A stretch of 64,000 nt of DNA from Acorus gramineus. Its lineage: Eukaryota; Streptophyta; Magnoliopsida; Acorales; Acoraceae. Where the stretch lies: contig JAUJYN010000016.1 of NCBI GenBank assembly GCA_030737835.1, positions 992,001 through 1,056,000 on the forward strand, read 5' to 3'. The notes below the pieces were generated by a model. The model was not told the origin of the DNA. It did not search any database and saw only the letters and a program-made list of their open reading frames with translations. Below, piece by piece: positions 9,480 through 20,685 of the stretch. A program made the position numbers and the translations under genes. The first letter of the stretch is position 1. The number at the start of each line of letters is the position of its first letter.

Positions 9480-11218
9480 CCTCTATAGAGGCTGAGTGAG
9501 GGACATCAGCTGCCATGACAGTAGAAGGAGAAGCCTCCGACACTTCAACGGAGGGAACATTCGAATGAGGAGGCACTGAGGAGATGACCATAGTCGGAAC
9601 GACTAGGGGCATCCTTGGTGATGGTACCATGGAGGGTGTAGCCTCCACTACAACGGCTGGGGGCAGCTCCGACAAGACTATAGAGGGAGGTGCTGACTCC
9701 ATTGCTATGGCTAGGGAAATCCCTAGCGTGACAACCGAAGGAGGTGCGACCTGTACCACCTTGGTTCAAGATAGATCAACACGTGCCGGTTCGACTAACG
9801 GGACAGCAGGACAAGAAGCCTCGACCATTTCAACTTCTGGAGAGCAGGGAACCACTACCACCTCTAGAACGAGCTGATGGTAGGACTTGGTAGACATCCC
9901 TCTTCAACAGAAGGCAGAGCAGACCTCGCTTCTTGATCGACTGCAGCACTTGTGGGCAGATCGCCTAGACTCCTGAAAGGAGAAGCCAGAGGTACGCTAG
10001 ACAAGGCAACTGCTCCACCTTCTTCCTCGCCAGCTATTGAAATCGTGCGTAAAGCTTTGATCCTTCTCTTCAAGGGAAGTAGCTTCCTTGACTTTCTCTT
10101 CAAAACGGAGGCAGATTTGGCCTTAAGTGCAGCAACCTGCTCAGCCACCTCGTCGTTGATAGCAGGAGAAGGAGCAGAAGGTGTTCCTATCTCCAATGAT
10201 GTACCAGCAACCATCGAAGAAGAACCAATGACCCTTGAGGCAAGGAGGTGAAGGATTTTGCAAAAATCCTTCACTTCCGACTCTTGGGCACGAGCAATTT
10301 GATCAAACTTCACCACCAAAGGACCTGGGGTCGCTCACTCAAAGTCATTTGAGAGAAGGAGATGAGATTCATTGGCCACAAAGAAGGGGTTAAAAGTGTA
10401 AAAGTGCAGTCACTTTTGTGCTTACCCAAATTCATCGGGCGAAGGCGACAAGGCACCCTAGGCTCATCTTGTGGTCCGGGGGTTGGAAATGCCCAAAGGT
10501 CAAACAGCTACACGAGGCACTCATCTCTCCACCCACTATCAGATGAGGGATGCTTCTCTACGAGAGGAACCGCATCTATTTTGGCCTGGAAATAGAAAGC
10601 GTGCTCTGACTTCCTCAGGTCATACAAATGGTAGATGTCGTCTACCCCGAGGTCGAGTTGCAGCGAACGGTTTATGGGGACAACACACATCAAAACCCTT
10701 AGCAGGCTAGGGGAGCATTGTGTCGGAAGAAGTTTAAACCAACACATGAAATCCTTAACTAGTTGGGAGATTGGAAAAGAAAGGGAACTTCTCAGCATCT
10801 GAGAAGGATACATGTAGAGCTTGTGAGGACCCTCATCCTTCGTATCAACCAAGGATTTGCAAGGAGTAGGGCTAATGATAATTGAATCGGGGATGGATAG
10901 GGAGGATCGTAACCTTTGAACGATGTCCAACGACATGACGACAACAATGGAGAAAACGAGAGCAAGTGAAGCTTCAAACACGAAAAGGAAATTTGTTCTT
11001 TTTTAACTTTCTCTCTCTTCTCCTCGTGGCCTGATGTTTGCATTAAGGGGAAGGTTCCTCCTCGAGAACCCCCCATAATCATGGCAAAGGGGCTGAAAAT
11101 CGAGATCATGGAAGATTTGCCGCCAAAATCTTCTATAGAGATCGAAGGACAGCTGGTGTAGAAGACGAGGCGTCAGTTTTGACAGACGTGCAGTTGACAT
11201 GGCAAGTTTATGATGCAT
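9480..11218 (-). pseudogene. Antisense gypsy-type transposon ORF remnant 1 (resembles PF04195)
   Basis: The best part is the 10508-10981 frame, which contains a pattern typical of the putative gypsy-type transposon family: FPISQLVKDFMCWFKLLPTQ, then LLRVLMCVV, then YDLRKSEHAFYFQAK. Downstream frames (9864-10319 and 9427-9759) continue with a Lys-rich stretch and Pro/Ser/Val-rich repeats (EATPSM type), as in the long C-termini of these proteins. Frameshifts and stops break it into at least three pieces. The function of these proteins is not known. The last bases of the 9427-9759 frame run into the palindrome. Confidence 0.6.
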
Positions 11219-11759
11219 TTATCTCAAGCTTTCCACGTGGCATCACGTAAAGACAAATGCGACTAGGTACATCCTGCTCGTAGATATTTGACAAGGCATT
11301 TCTATTCGTTCATCCCAAGTTTGTCTATTCGCATAGTGAAGGTCATTGCGAAGAGAAATGAGGTGCCTTGGTTTTTTAGCTCTATGGCATGAATAGGGAA
11401 CATGCAACGAGAAGAAAAGTCTACGTGAGTAAACAAGATAAGATCAAGGTTGAGCCAAAAAGTAATTTTTATTCATTAATTGGATAGAGATTACAAAAAA
11501 AAAATCCTATCTAGGATGATCAGTCCTCTGCTCTATCTCCTGCTCAGTTCTTCCCGCGGTATCTCCTCTCCCTTGCAGCTCGATGAAGCATTAGCAACTC
11601 CTCATTGCTCATCTCTCGAAAACCATGTGAGTGGTCAGCGTAGCCCAGATGGTATCCGCTGATGAACTCCAAGAGATGTTCTTCCTCGACGCCCGCACAA
11701 GCTTCACGGAGGTCTCGCATCTGGCGGTTCAGGGAAATGAAGGCAGCATTTGATGAGGC
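11219..11759. other. Unassigned spacer
   Basis: No gene or repeat that I can name. There is an A-rich run near 11495-11505. It lies between the two antisense ORF remnants. Confidence 0.5.
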
Positions 11760-12861
11760 TTACAAGTTCCTTGATGAACCGGCCAGAGGGAGATCAACAT
11801 CCAAAAGACAATCTTCCAGAGTAGGAGCAGCTTCTGCACCAGCACCTTGGATCACTGGGGGCACCACAGGATTCATGTCACTGGTGGGAGGAGCAATACC
11901 CGTAAGCGCAGTGGAGGATGAAGAGGGTGAAGATGATGAAGAAGAAGAAGACGATGAGGAGGAAGATGATCGAACGGAGGGTAGTGGCGAAGAGGTAAGG
12001 TCCACCGATAGGGCAATGGAACATGACCTAGAACCCAACCTGACGAGCCTCAGAGAGTGCCACCGCGATCGAGAGCGGAAGGAGTGGGAACCGAACCGAG
12101 GCCACCAACGGACTAAACCACATCGGCAGGAAACGTCTCTATGGGTGGCAAGTGCCTTGGTTCCTCCAATCCAAGCAGCTCCCACCATAACCGGTCTGGA
12201 TACTCCATCACCCGAGAGATATCGCCCATATTCACCTCGTCGATCTCCGGCCTGGGGGCATCCACCTTTGGCTTCCAGGGATGAGACAGATGGCAGCGTG
12301 ATAAGTCCTAGCCATCTGGCATCTAGGGACCCTGGACCCGGATCCAGAGACCCTGCCAATTGAAGATGTCACCTCGGGACATGCCGAGGACCAGCTCTGG
12401 CACCCTAGCCCGGCGGGAGATATAGAAGGAGGGGGACCGCCTGGAGGTTGAAGCCTTGACCTGGTAGATCCAGCTGATTTCGAACAGGCCAAGTTCAACC
12501 CCCCTCCTCCTTCCCAACGCGACCACACACATCAGGATGCGGTACACGTTGGGGATTACCAAAATGGGATGGAGGCCTAAGAAATAAAGAAACTCTGCCA
12601 CCAAGTGTGGCAGAGGAAGAAATAACTCGGTTGGCAAAGAACGGTGTCTTGGTAGAGAGCAGGGACTTCATCCTCAGCAAACTCGTCTACCACGTAGTCT
12701 GAGGAAATACCTAACTCTCTATGAAGGGCTGCAGTAATGGCGATTTTATCCAAATCCATGGAGTTTTCAAGAGTCAAAGGAAAGGAAGAGATGAGGTAAG
12801 AAGCACTTCCCACTCGGCCTTTAAATATTATCGAGGCGACGCTTCGGAAGGGCGGCAGCAC
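11760..12861 (-). pseudogene. Antisense gypsy-type transposon ORF remnant 2
   Basis: It is homologous to remnant 1: LPHLVAEFLYFLGLHPILV, then YRILMCVVALGRR, then ISWIYQVK and SPSFYISRR, in two frames (12577-12861 and 12323-12637) joined by a frameshift. Downstream on the minus strand is a long Ser-rich tract (around 11930-11990) which the opposite strand reads as an acidic Asp/Glu run; neither is likely functional. The N-terminal piece has an ATG at 12861, about 300 bp from the LTR. Two diverged copies side by side suggest an old tandem duplication or two insertions. Confidence 0.6.
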
Positions 12862-13163
12862 TTAATCAATGCGGATACTGAGGTGTAATCAATGCCTTGA
12901 AAATGGGTTTCACAAAATCCAAAGAGATGCTAACGTTTGGGTTTTCTAAGAGAAGACCATAGGAGGCCACGCGCCATTAAAGCTGACATAGCAAATCAGC
13001 CATAAAATCCTCAACATATGAGAAAATCCCAAGTAGACAGACGACCATATCTTTGACTTCCCAAAAAGCGGAGACGAGGTGATTTTTTTTCCTAATCTCC
13101 TGCTCTCTCAACAATTCAAAAGAATAGGAGAGGGGGAATCTTTGGAGGTAAGAATCCACACCA

Positions 13164-13175
13164 TGACACGTGTCA
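13164..13175. promoter_or_regulatory. Perfect palindrome with G-box
   Basis: TGACACGTGTCA, containing the CACGTG core bound by plant bZIP/bHLH factors, exactly at the LTR start. Confidence 0.4.
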
Positions 13176-13332
13176 CGCCAAGACGGATATGGGCATCACT
13201 CTTGGGGCCCACAAATCCGGATCCAAATCCATAATGTCATGATGACACTCTTGAATACGTTGACACGATTAGATCAAGGTTCTAGTTGAACAGTCAGAGA
13301 CCTCATGGAAAATGTCACATAAGTAGTTAAGG

Positions 13333-13434
13333 CACGATCAGATTAGAGGTTTGGTCGGACGATCTTACTTATCGCGAACGAGCAGGGAAGACACGACTAG
13401 ATAAGAGGTTTGGTCGGACGATCTTTCACCTCGC
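13333..13434 (+). repeat. Tandem direct repeats in U3
   Basis: Two 43-bp units 59 bp apart share AGAGGTTTGGTCGGACGATC; a weaker third unit starts near 13263. Repeats in U3 upstream of a TATA box often act as enhancers. Confidence 0.6.
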
Positions 13435-13667
13435 AGACGTACTCGAAGACGTAACATACGGACAAGCAGGCCAAAGGGCCACAAGCAGATTAAAGAAACA
13501 GTTAAAGGATCATAAACGCCTGTAATTGCCAAGCGTTGCGTGACCTGGGCACGACGTGCCTCATTAACACGTGGGGGTTCCCACCAAAATCACCCACTAA
13601 GTGATCAATGAGGAGACAGTTATAACAGCCAAAGAATAGTGGAAGCGGCAATGAGCCAAGGTGACCC

Positions 13668-13678
13668 TATAAAAAGGG
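13668..13678 (+). promoter_or_regulatory. TATA box of the Tat-like LTR
   Basis: CTATAAAAAGG, about 505 bp inside the LTR. It sets the element's orientation as plus. Confidence 0.55.
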
Positions 13679-13776
13679 AAGTAACTCAAAAAGCTAAGGT
13701 ATCGAATCAAATTTGATTTACTACTTTTAAGCCACCAAAATTTGAGTGAGTATTGTATTGAATACTTGACTGATAT

Positions 13777-15323
13777 TGTTACATATGTGTCACTTTTTAG
13801 CCTATTGGTCACATTTGAGTCATTTCTGGCCATTTTCCAATTTTTCTTTTTTTGATCAAAGCCGCTAAAATTTTAGACTTTCAGCTACTTGTGTGATTTT
13901 GAGTACTCTGATTGGAAATCTAACTGCATATTATGGGTCCTGGTACCATTTAGTACTACTCATAGAAATTTCATCGAATTCCAGTAACGTTTTAAAAATT
14001 ATGCAATTCTGAATCGTATCCAGGTTTCAGTCGTTACTGGTTTGTTTGGTGGAATAGTGTTGGGATATTTTGGTGGTTATGGTCACCTTGGGTAACCTCA
14101 CCCCCCTCTTGCTTAATGGTTAAGAAACCATTGGTTATTGTGGTTTGAGTGAGGGTGAGCCTAACCCTAACCTCACCACCCCCCTTATGGTCACCCCTAG
14201 ACACTATTTGGGCATGAAAATGACATTTTTGCTCTCTCTCTCTCTCCCCCTCTCTCCCATTTCGTGGAACACTCCCTCTCCCTCTCTTGTGTGTGTGTGT
14301 TTTGAAGGAAAAGAAGGAGAAGAAAGAAGCACAAGAAGAGGAGTAGTGAAGGAGAAAGAACACACAAAGGTGTGTATGTGTGTTGTTGTAGTGGTTGTTG
14401 ATTCCCTTCTCTTAGGCTCCCTCTCATGCTCCCTTTGCCCCTAATTTTCAGCCAAGTAAGGCTTGAGGAGTGGCTGAGGAGGTGATTGTGTTGGTGGTGG
14501 CGGTTGCGGTGGTTTTGGTGCGCCAAGAGCACCCGAATATCTCCCCTTTTCTTTCCCCTCCTTTGGTAAGCTCTCCTCCTCCCTTATCTTTGTTTTAATG
14601 GTTGTTAGGGCTGTTAGGGTGATCATGCATGCAATGTATGTGGGTTAGGGTGTGTGTGAGGGTAGTGGAGAGGATGGGAGAGGTCTGGGCGCGCGCGCGG
14701 GGCAACCAGATAGAGGCTACCCGGGAAAAGGGCTACTAGTGGACCAAGGGTGTAGAGCAGTCTAATCTCTCCCAAAAGCCCTATGTCACCTCTAAAGGGT
14801 GAGGGTGTGGTGGGTCGGTGTCGCTACGACCCACCAATTTGTACAGTTACTCCCATCTTAGGGACTTTAATGATTTTAAAGGTTAAATATGAGTTGTGTT
14901 GCATGGATTGTACCATTCACTGAGCGTGTGGCTCACCCCTCGCATACCCCTTTTTCCTCCAGTTGTCGCTGAGTCGGATCTGAAGGAGGAGCTCCCCGAG
15001 GCGTCGCACCAGTAGCGGAGCAGCGTTCGTGTTTTGGGTCTTGCGAGTGAGAGGCCATTAACATCCCCCTTTTTCCTTGTATGTATTGTTACTTGTGCTT
15101 GGGCATAGTACTTGTAAGTTGATGTCATTGTTTTATATTCGCTCTCACAAGACAATTGATTATGTATTCTGGTGTGTAATATGTCTTTGAATTACAGACT
15201 TAGTCGTTTAAGCTTCCACTATATGTATATATATTATGTCAGCTACCTTGTTAATTGTGTTATGGACTGCTGATATTATATATATTTGCTACATATCGGG
15301 GACGGCCGCCCTGGGGCGTGACA
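13777..15323 (+). mobile_element. Solo LTR, short GC-tract-less variant
   Basis: TGTTACATATGTGTCAC to GGGGCGTGACA, 1547 bp. Target duplication GATAT (13772-13776) and GATAC (15324-15328), one C/T change. It keeps the first leader intron (14370-14451) and the second donor (14566), but jumps at a short GCGCGCGCGCGG run (about 14690-14703) straight to the late LTR block. The GC tract, hairpin and 37-bp exon are therefore deleted. Confidence 0.85.
14370..14451 (+). other. Putative LTR leader intron 1 (82 bp)
   Basis: Donor CACAAAG/GTGTGTATG and acceptor AATTTTCAG/CCAAG, followed by a 114-bp exon that ends CTTTG/GTAAGC at 14565. Confidence 0.55.
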
Positions 15324-15425
15324 GATACATCTCTTCGGAGGGCCTTTGGCTGGCACCACACTAGTGTCCCCCTGATTTCTTTGTGAGTGTAGGATCCATT
15401 CTTATTCGGGTCCGGGTTCGTGAAG

Positions 15426-16635
15426 GACTGCTCCAAGGACCGATAGTTTAACTGAATGATAAAATATCTTCCTCAAGGGGTATTTATGTAATCGTGAAAA
15501 TAAAAGGGGTAATTATGCAAATACGAATTTTAAGAGGGGTATATATGTAAAAAAATAAAAAATAAAAATAACACTCACTTTGGGTCATTTCAAACGGAAT
15601 GAAAAAGGAAAATATTAACCAAACCAGACGGAATTTGACCACATGGACACGGTTGCACTCACTTAAGGTTTTTGAGAGGTATTTTTGCACTGTGAGTTTT
15701 TTGAGGGGTATTTTGACAAAATTCAAATTTATCAAAGGCATATATGCAAAAATCCCTTTAAAAAACCACACCCCATTTAGAAAGAATGACAGTAAGATAC
15801 TCCAAATTCGAGGGTCAAAGAGTTTCATTTCTGTATACTTTCCCCGGTTCTGTTGTTACCACGGGCTATAGACTCGGGAAACAAAGAGAAGATGCAAACG
15901 ATCTTCCTCTCTGTAATTTCTCGATAGAAAGGATTCCGCTACTCAAATGAAGTGTTTTGTAAAACACTACGTTTTTCATTCAAGTGTCAATTTCTATTGC
16001 AACTGTACTAATAAATAGACAGCAAAAAATCATCTTTTGCAACGAAATTAATGTCGTCGCAACAAATACATTTTGCTACGAAATTAAGTTCGTAGCCAAA
16101 GGTATTCTGTTGCTGTGAAAATAATTTTGTAGCCAAATGTTTTCTTTTGCTACGAAAATATACCTTATGCTACAAAAATATTTTCATAACAAAAGGTCAC
16201 ATTTTATTACGAAAAAAAATTTTCGTAGAAAAACGGAATCCCATACGGGGCTTTTGCAATGATAATTGCAATGAACATGTTTCGTTGAGAAAGAGTTTTT
16301 GCTACGAAAAATTTCGCAGCTAAGGCCCATATTTCTTGCCCCTTGGCTCCAACCCTCGAAATATATACTATGTAAATGAATGGCTTCACAAGGAAACATT
16401 ACTCTTATACATAATCTGTCATGTTTTTATTTATTTTTAAATCATATATACACCTCATCTAATTAGGGTATCTAGTACTTTTATTAAACATAAAGTATAT
16501 AATCCAATAAATTAAATGACATTATTTATGTAAGATGCAGAAATATTTCAATGAGATATATACATATCGTGTTACAAAGACTAACGAGACTGTATTTAAA
16601 ACTATAAAAATGATTAAGTGCAAAAATGTTGGAAA
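15426..16635. other. AT-rich flank of the host locus, no gene
   Basis: Low-copy-looking AT-rich sequence without a convincing gene. Several stretches near 15480-15780 resemble one another (AGGGGTATTTATGTAA-type phrases). Before the retrotransposon nest arrived it would have continued directly into 33124. Confidence 0.4.
16030..16225. repeat. TTTGCTACGAAA / TTTCGTAGCCAAA short inverted and direct repeats
   Basis: About five degenerate units of 35-50 bp built on TTTTGCTACGAAA and its near reverse complement. Such clusters are seen in subterminal regions of CACTA-type DNA transposons, and a CACTACGTTTTT lies at about 15965. No transposase or matching end is visible, so the class is only a guess. 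Confidence 0.45.
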
Positions 16636-16947
16636 GATGTAGTTGTGCCTGTGTCATTTGGAGCACTCTGATTGAAAATTTGGTTACATAATTTTTTTCC
16701 TCGAAGTTATGTATTTCCAATTTGGTATTTGGATTTCATTTTGTTAAAATCCAAGATGAAGAGGTTTAAATATGATTTTATTATGAGATGTCCAGTTTTG
16801 AGTTAGCTTTCGTACAGAAGTGGAATTAGGTCAACTGGATTCATGTAGTAAAAGTTATGGGTATTTTACCAAGTATACCCCGAGGATGAGAATTCTGGCA
16901 GCAGCCCTGTTCAATGTTTAGCTCGAATTTCGAAATAGCCCTGTTCA

Positions 16948-17262
16948 ATGTGCGTGCGAGCGCGCGGGTGCCCGCGGAGTGGGCGCGCGGGGCGTGCGCG
17001 CCAGTGCACGCGGGCACGCGTGAGTGTGTGCGCACGCGGGGCAGTGCGCCTGGGCATGCGCCTGGGCGTGGGGCTGGGGGCCAGTTCGCGCGTGCGTGTG
17101 CGTGCGCGTGCTGGGGCATGCGCGAGGGCGCGCGGGCTAGACGCGCAGTGCGCGCGGGCGCGCGCGAGCGGGCACATGCGCGCGACAGTGCGCCAAGGGT
17201 GCTGGGGCGCGTGCGTGCGCGTGCTGGGGGCCCTGCGTGTGGCTGCCCGAGGGTTCAGGTAG
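16948..17262 (+). repeat. GC-rich tract of the outer LTR
   Basis: GTGCGCGCG-type alternating purine-pyrimidine sequence; frames through it are low complexity. Confidence 0.75.
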
Positions 17263-17273
17263 GTGTCGGGGCA

Positions 17274-17337
17274 CTCGGACTCGCGTGCGTACGTGCATGC
17301 TCGCATGCGTGCGAGTCCGTATGCATGCTTGTCCGAG
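17274..17337 (+). repeat. Conserved hairpin, family D form
   Basis: Outer arms CTCGGAC and GTCCGAG. It has a longer interior than the family A form, with a second small stem CTCGCATGCGTGCGAG. Confidence 0.75.
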
Positions 17338-18520
17338 TATTTGGTATTTCTAATGATTTCTATGTGTAAATTGTGTTGTTACTCACCAAATTGGATGGCC
17401 CTACCTTACAGATCTCGTCGGAAGGGATGCGCGAGGTCCCGGGTTGTAAGGTGAGTGGTTCGATTCCAATCCCCCCCCTCCTCTCTAGGGATGCGCTCAA
17501 CCCGCGTAGACGCGCGTCGCGCATCGATGGGGTTCCCTTAGCTATACTACTTTTGTAGATAAGTAGTATGGCCATGCTTAAGCTATAATATGTAGATATC
17601 TTGCATGCTAGGCTTATATACATGTGTTGTATCTATGTGTAAATGATTGTGTTGCATGCGCCCTCTGGTATGGGCATGTATGTTGTAAATGTGTATGGAT
17701 GTATAGAATATGGCATGCCTTAGATAGTATTGTAATACTACTCCCATCATATTAATTGGAATATCCAGTGTGATTAATGGCCATGTACGCAGATTAAGTG
17801 GGCCATACCTTGTAGGTATGTTGTATGATTGCTGTTATGATATAAATCCAAGATTAGGGAGTATCCCTACGATTAATTGATATGTGATTGTTGTGCCTGT
17901 GTCATTTGGAGCGCTTTGTTTGAAAATTTGGGTACATAATTTTTTTCCTATAAGTTATGTATTCCTGATTTGGTATTTGGATTTGATTTTGTTAAAATCC
18001 AAGATGAAGAGGTTTAAATATGATTTTACTATGAGATGTCCAGTTTTGAGTTAGCTTTCGTACAGAAGTGGAATTAGATCAACTGGATTCTTGTAGTAAA
18101 AGTTATGGGTATTTTTCCAAGTATACCCCGGGGAGGGAAATTCTGGCAGCAGCCCTGTTCTATGTTTAGATCTAATTTCGGAATAGCTAGAGGGATTATT
18201 TGATCTTGGCGTGAACATGAAAGTTGTAGATAATCCTCTTGGCTTTCCAATGGACTTGGAATTGTGCGATTCGGAGCTGTATTGGGGAAGTTATGGCTGT
18301 TCCAGTGAAGCTTGCGCAGAATTTCTAGTCAAAGGGCGACTACGTCATTTCCCCTTTAGATATTTGTGTGCTAAATCTCTCTCTCTCTCTCTCTTCCCCT
18401 CTCATTCCCACGTCTACCTTCACATTTGCTCTCCTTCTCTCTTTTCAAACCCCCCACCAAGTGTTTGTTGATATGCCTCAAAGAGAAGAAGAGAAGGAGA
18501 TGGTGGAGAAGGAAGTGATG

Positions 18521-18598
18521 GTAGGTTTGGTTGTTGTTGTTTGTTCTCCTCTCTCTCAAGCTCCCTTTCTTGATCTCCCCCCCCCCACTGATTTGCAG
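18521..18598 (+). other. Putative LTR leader intron 1 (78 bp)
   Basis: Donor GTGATG/GTAGGT and acceptor ATTTGCAG/CCATGG, with a C-rich tract before the acceptor. The next exon is 112 bp (18599-18710) and ends CTCAAAG/GTGAGC. Confidence 0.6.
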
Positions 18599-18829
18599 CC
18601 ATGGGAGGGCTGAGAAGGCCGAGGAGGTGGTGGTGGTGGTGGTGGCGGTTGAGGTGGTCGCGGGTGCGTCGAGGGCCCCCGAACCTTCCCCTTTTGTTCC
18701 CCCCTCAAAGGTGAGCTCCTCCCCTTCTTTTCTTGGTTTTATTAGCTTAAGGGGTTGTGGGAAAGTCATGCATGCTAGGTAGATGTGTTAGGGTGTGTGG
18801 GAGGGGTTGGGAAGGGTTAAAATGACGTT

Positions 18830-19085
18830 AGGATGGGCTGGGCACAGTCGGGGGCGCAGACGCTGGCGGGCGTGTGCGCGCGGGTGTGCGTGGGTATGCG
18901 CGCAGGTGAGCGGGTGCGCGCAGGAGTGTGCGCGGGTGCTGGCGCGAGCGGGGGTGCGCGGGAGTGCGAGCGCGTGCGCACGCCCGCGCGGCAGTGCGCC
19001 TGGGCATGTGCCTGGGCGCGGGGCAGGGGACCAGTGCGCGCGCGTGCGTGCGTGCGCGTGCCTGCGTGTGCTGCGGCATGCGCGG
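18830..19085 (+). repeat. GC-rich tract, left part (continues at 22506-22700)
   Basis: GTGCGCGCGGGTG-type sequence interrupted by the solo LTR. It includes a run of GCGCGCGTGCGTGCGTGCGC, strictly alternating purine and pyrimidine. Confidence 0.8.
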
Positions 19086-19349
19086 TGTTATATATGTGTC
19101 ACTTTTAACCTGCTGGTAACCGTTGGAGCGTTCTGGCAGTTTTTCGATTTTTTTTCGGTTTTCGATCAGAACCGCTAATTTTTGGACTGTTAGCTATCGT
19201 CCTGAGTTAGAGGACTCCGATTGGAAATCTAACTGCATATTTGGTGTCCTGGTGCCATTTTAGGCCTCTCACAAAAATTTCATCGAATTCCGGTAACGTT
19301 TCCGAAATTTCACAGTTTCGGGGCGTATCTGGTTTTTAAGTGACCCGGC

Positions 19350-19356
19350 TATATAA
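19350..19356 (+). promoter_or_regulatory. TATA box of the family A LTR
   Basis: CTATATAAGG, about 265 bp inside the LTR. Confidence 0.6.
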
Positions 19357-19899
19357 GGTGGGTGAGAAAATATCTTGGGCACTATTCATCATCCCTACCA
19401 TTTGGATTTTCTCTCTCCCCTCTCTCCATTTCAAGCTTTTGAGCCCCCTAGAGCCCTCAAACCCAAAAACCTAAAGCATAGGAAGTGTAGATCGGGTCCC
19501 GATCTACACCCCGGTGCTTTCAAATCCCGATTCTGGCGAGATTAGCCCCTCCGTCCTCCCTCTCTTCTCCTCTGTTTTGGGCTGTTTCGAAGGCCGAGTA
19601 AGATCTGGGCGTTGGAAGCCCTTGGGGAAAGGTTTCGGTGCGCGGAGAGCATCCGGACTTCCCTTCCTCCCCTTGGTAAGCCTCTTTCCTCTCTTTTTCA
19701 TGCTTAGATGTATGTTAGGAGGGTAGATTTGGGGTTGGGAGGCGGTCGGCGGCGGTGGTTGGCCGTCGGAGGGCTATGGAGGTGGTCGGAGGCCGGGGGT
19801 GGCGGGTGGTGGAGGTTGGGTGGCTCAGTCTAGGAGTTGGGCTGTCCGGGTAGGCTGGGCGGCTGTTCCGGGAGAGTAGGCAGCGGGCGCAGCAGGCTG

Positions 19900-20680
19900 G
19901 GGCACCAGGTGCCGGGCGCGCATGCGCGTGTGCGCGGCGTGCGCACGGGTGGTGCTGTAGGCGTGCTGGGCGTGCTGGGAGAGCAGGGGTGCTGAGCGTT
20001 GGGCGCTGGGGCGCTGGGCACCGCAGGCGGGCGTGCGCGTGGCGTGCGCGTGGCGTGCGCTCGGGGCAGGCAGGCAGGCTGGGCGCGCAGGCGTGCTGGG
20101 TAGGTGGTGCTCGGGCGCCAGGCGGACAGTGCTCGGGTGGGTAGGCGAACAGGGCTCGGGCCACTCGGCGACGCGCGCAGGCAGGCAGCGGCAGGCTGGC
20201 AGGCGCGCTGGGCACGTGCTGCCAGGCGCTCTAGGTGCGTGCTGCGCGGGCATGCGCGTGGACGCTGGGTGAGGGTCCCGGGTGCTGGGCGCTGAGCACC
20301 AGGCGCTGGGCCGCGGGTACCGGGTGCTGGGGGTGATGGCCGAGGGCAGTGCGTGCAGGGAGGTCGTGCAGGGTGCGCGTGGGGTGCGCGGGGGGCTCGG
20401 CGAAGCAGTGGTGGTGCGCGCGGGGTGTGCGCGAGGCGAGACGCTGCGCGCGGGGCGTGCGGGGTGCTCGCGGGCTAGCGCAAGGCATGCGGGGTGTGCG
20501 CGGGCGGCTGCGCTGGGGCGCAGGGGGCGCGCGGTGCACCCGGGAGGCTCGGCGGCGTGTCCAGGCGGCGGGCAAGGGCCCGGCGGTGGGCGAGGTGCGT
20601 GGGCTGAGGCGCGGTGGTGCACCCGGGCGGTCGGGTGGCCGTACGGGGGGGGGGGGTTGCCGCCGTGCGGGTGGTTGCCG
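19900..20680 (+). repeat. GC-rich tract, family A type
   Basis: Degenerate GCTGGGCGC and GTGCGCG repeats with a 13-G run near 20644. Long Ala/Arg/Gly frames on both strands are low complexity. Confidence 0.8.
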
Positions 20681-20685
20681 GAGTG

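Larger units (their letters stand above)
9463..13163 (+). mobile_element. 3' internal part of a Tat-like gypsy element with antisense ORFs
   Basis: Two gag-like ORF remnants lie here on the minus strand, followed on the right by an LTR whose TATA box points the other way (+). Antisense extra ORFs between pol and the 3' LTR are known from Tat-lineage elements such as maize Grande. No pol is present; the element is cut off at the palindrome on the left. The lineage call is inference from this layout. Confidence 0.5.
13164..15425 (+). mobile_element. Tat-like LTR, split by a solo LTR
   Basis: It starts TGACACGTGTCACGCC. It has three related direct repeats (13263-13434), a TATA box (CTATAAAAAG, 13668) and, after the insertion at 13777-15323, a block (CTTCGGAGGGCCTTTGGCTG) typical of the R-U5 region of plant Tat-type LTRs. 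Without the insertion the LTR is about 0.7 kb. The right end is approximate because I cannot find a clear CA end with a duplication. Confidence 0.5.

Noticed and set aside
11662-12363. 233-codon plus-strand frame with an acidic Asp/Glu run.
   Set aside because: It is the mirror of a Ser-rich tract in the antisense gag-like remnant and has no other recognisable feature.
13777-15323. Reading this LTR as the end of the Tat-like element.
   Set aside because: It has its own TG and CA ends and flanking GATAT/GATAC, and matches the A/C/D LTR group, so it is a separate solo insertion.
15599-15871. 90-codon frame in the AT-rich flank.
   Set aside because: No recognisable domain and composition like the surrounding non-coding sequence.
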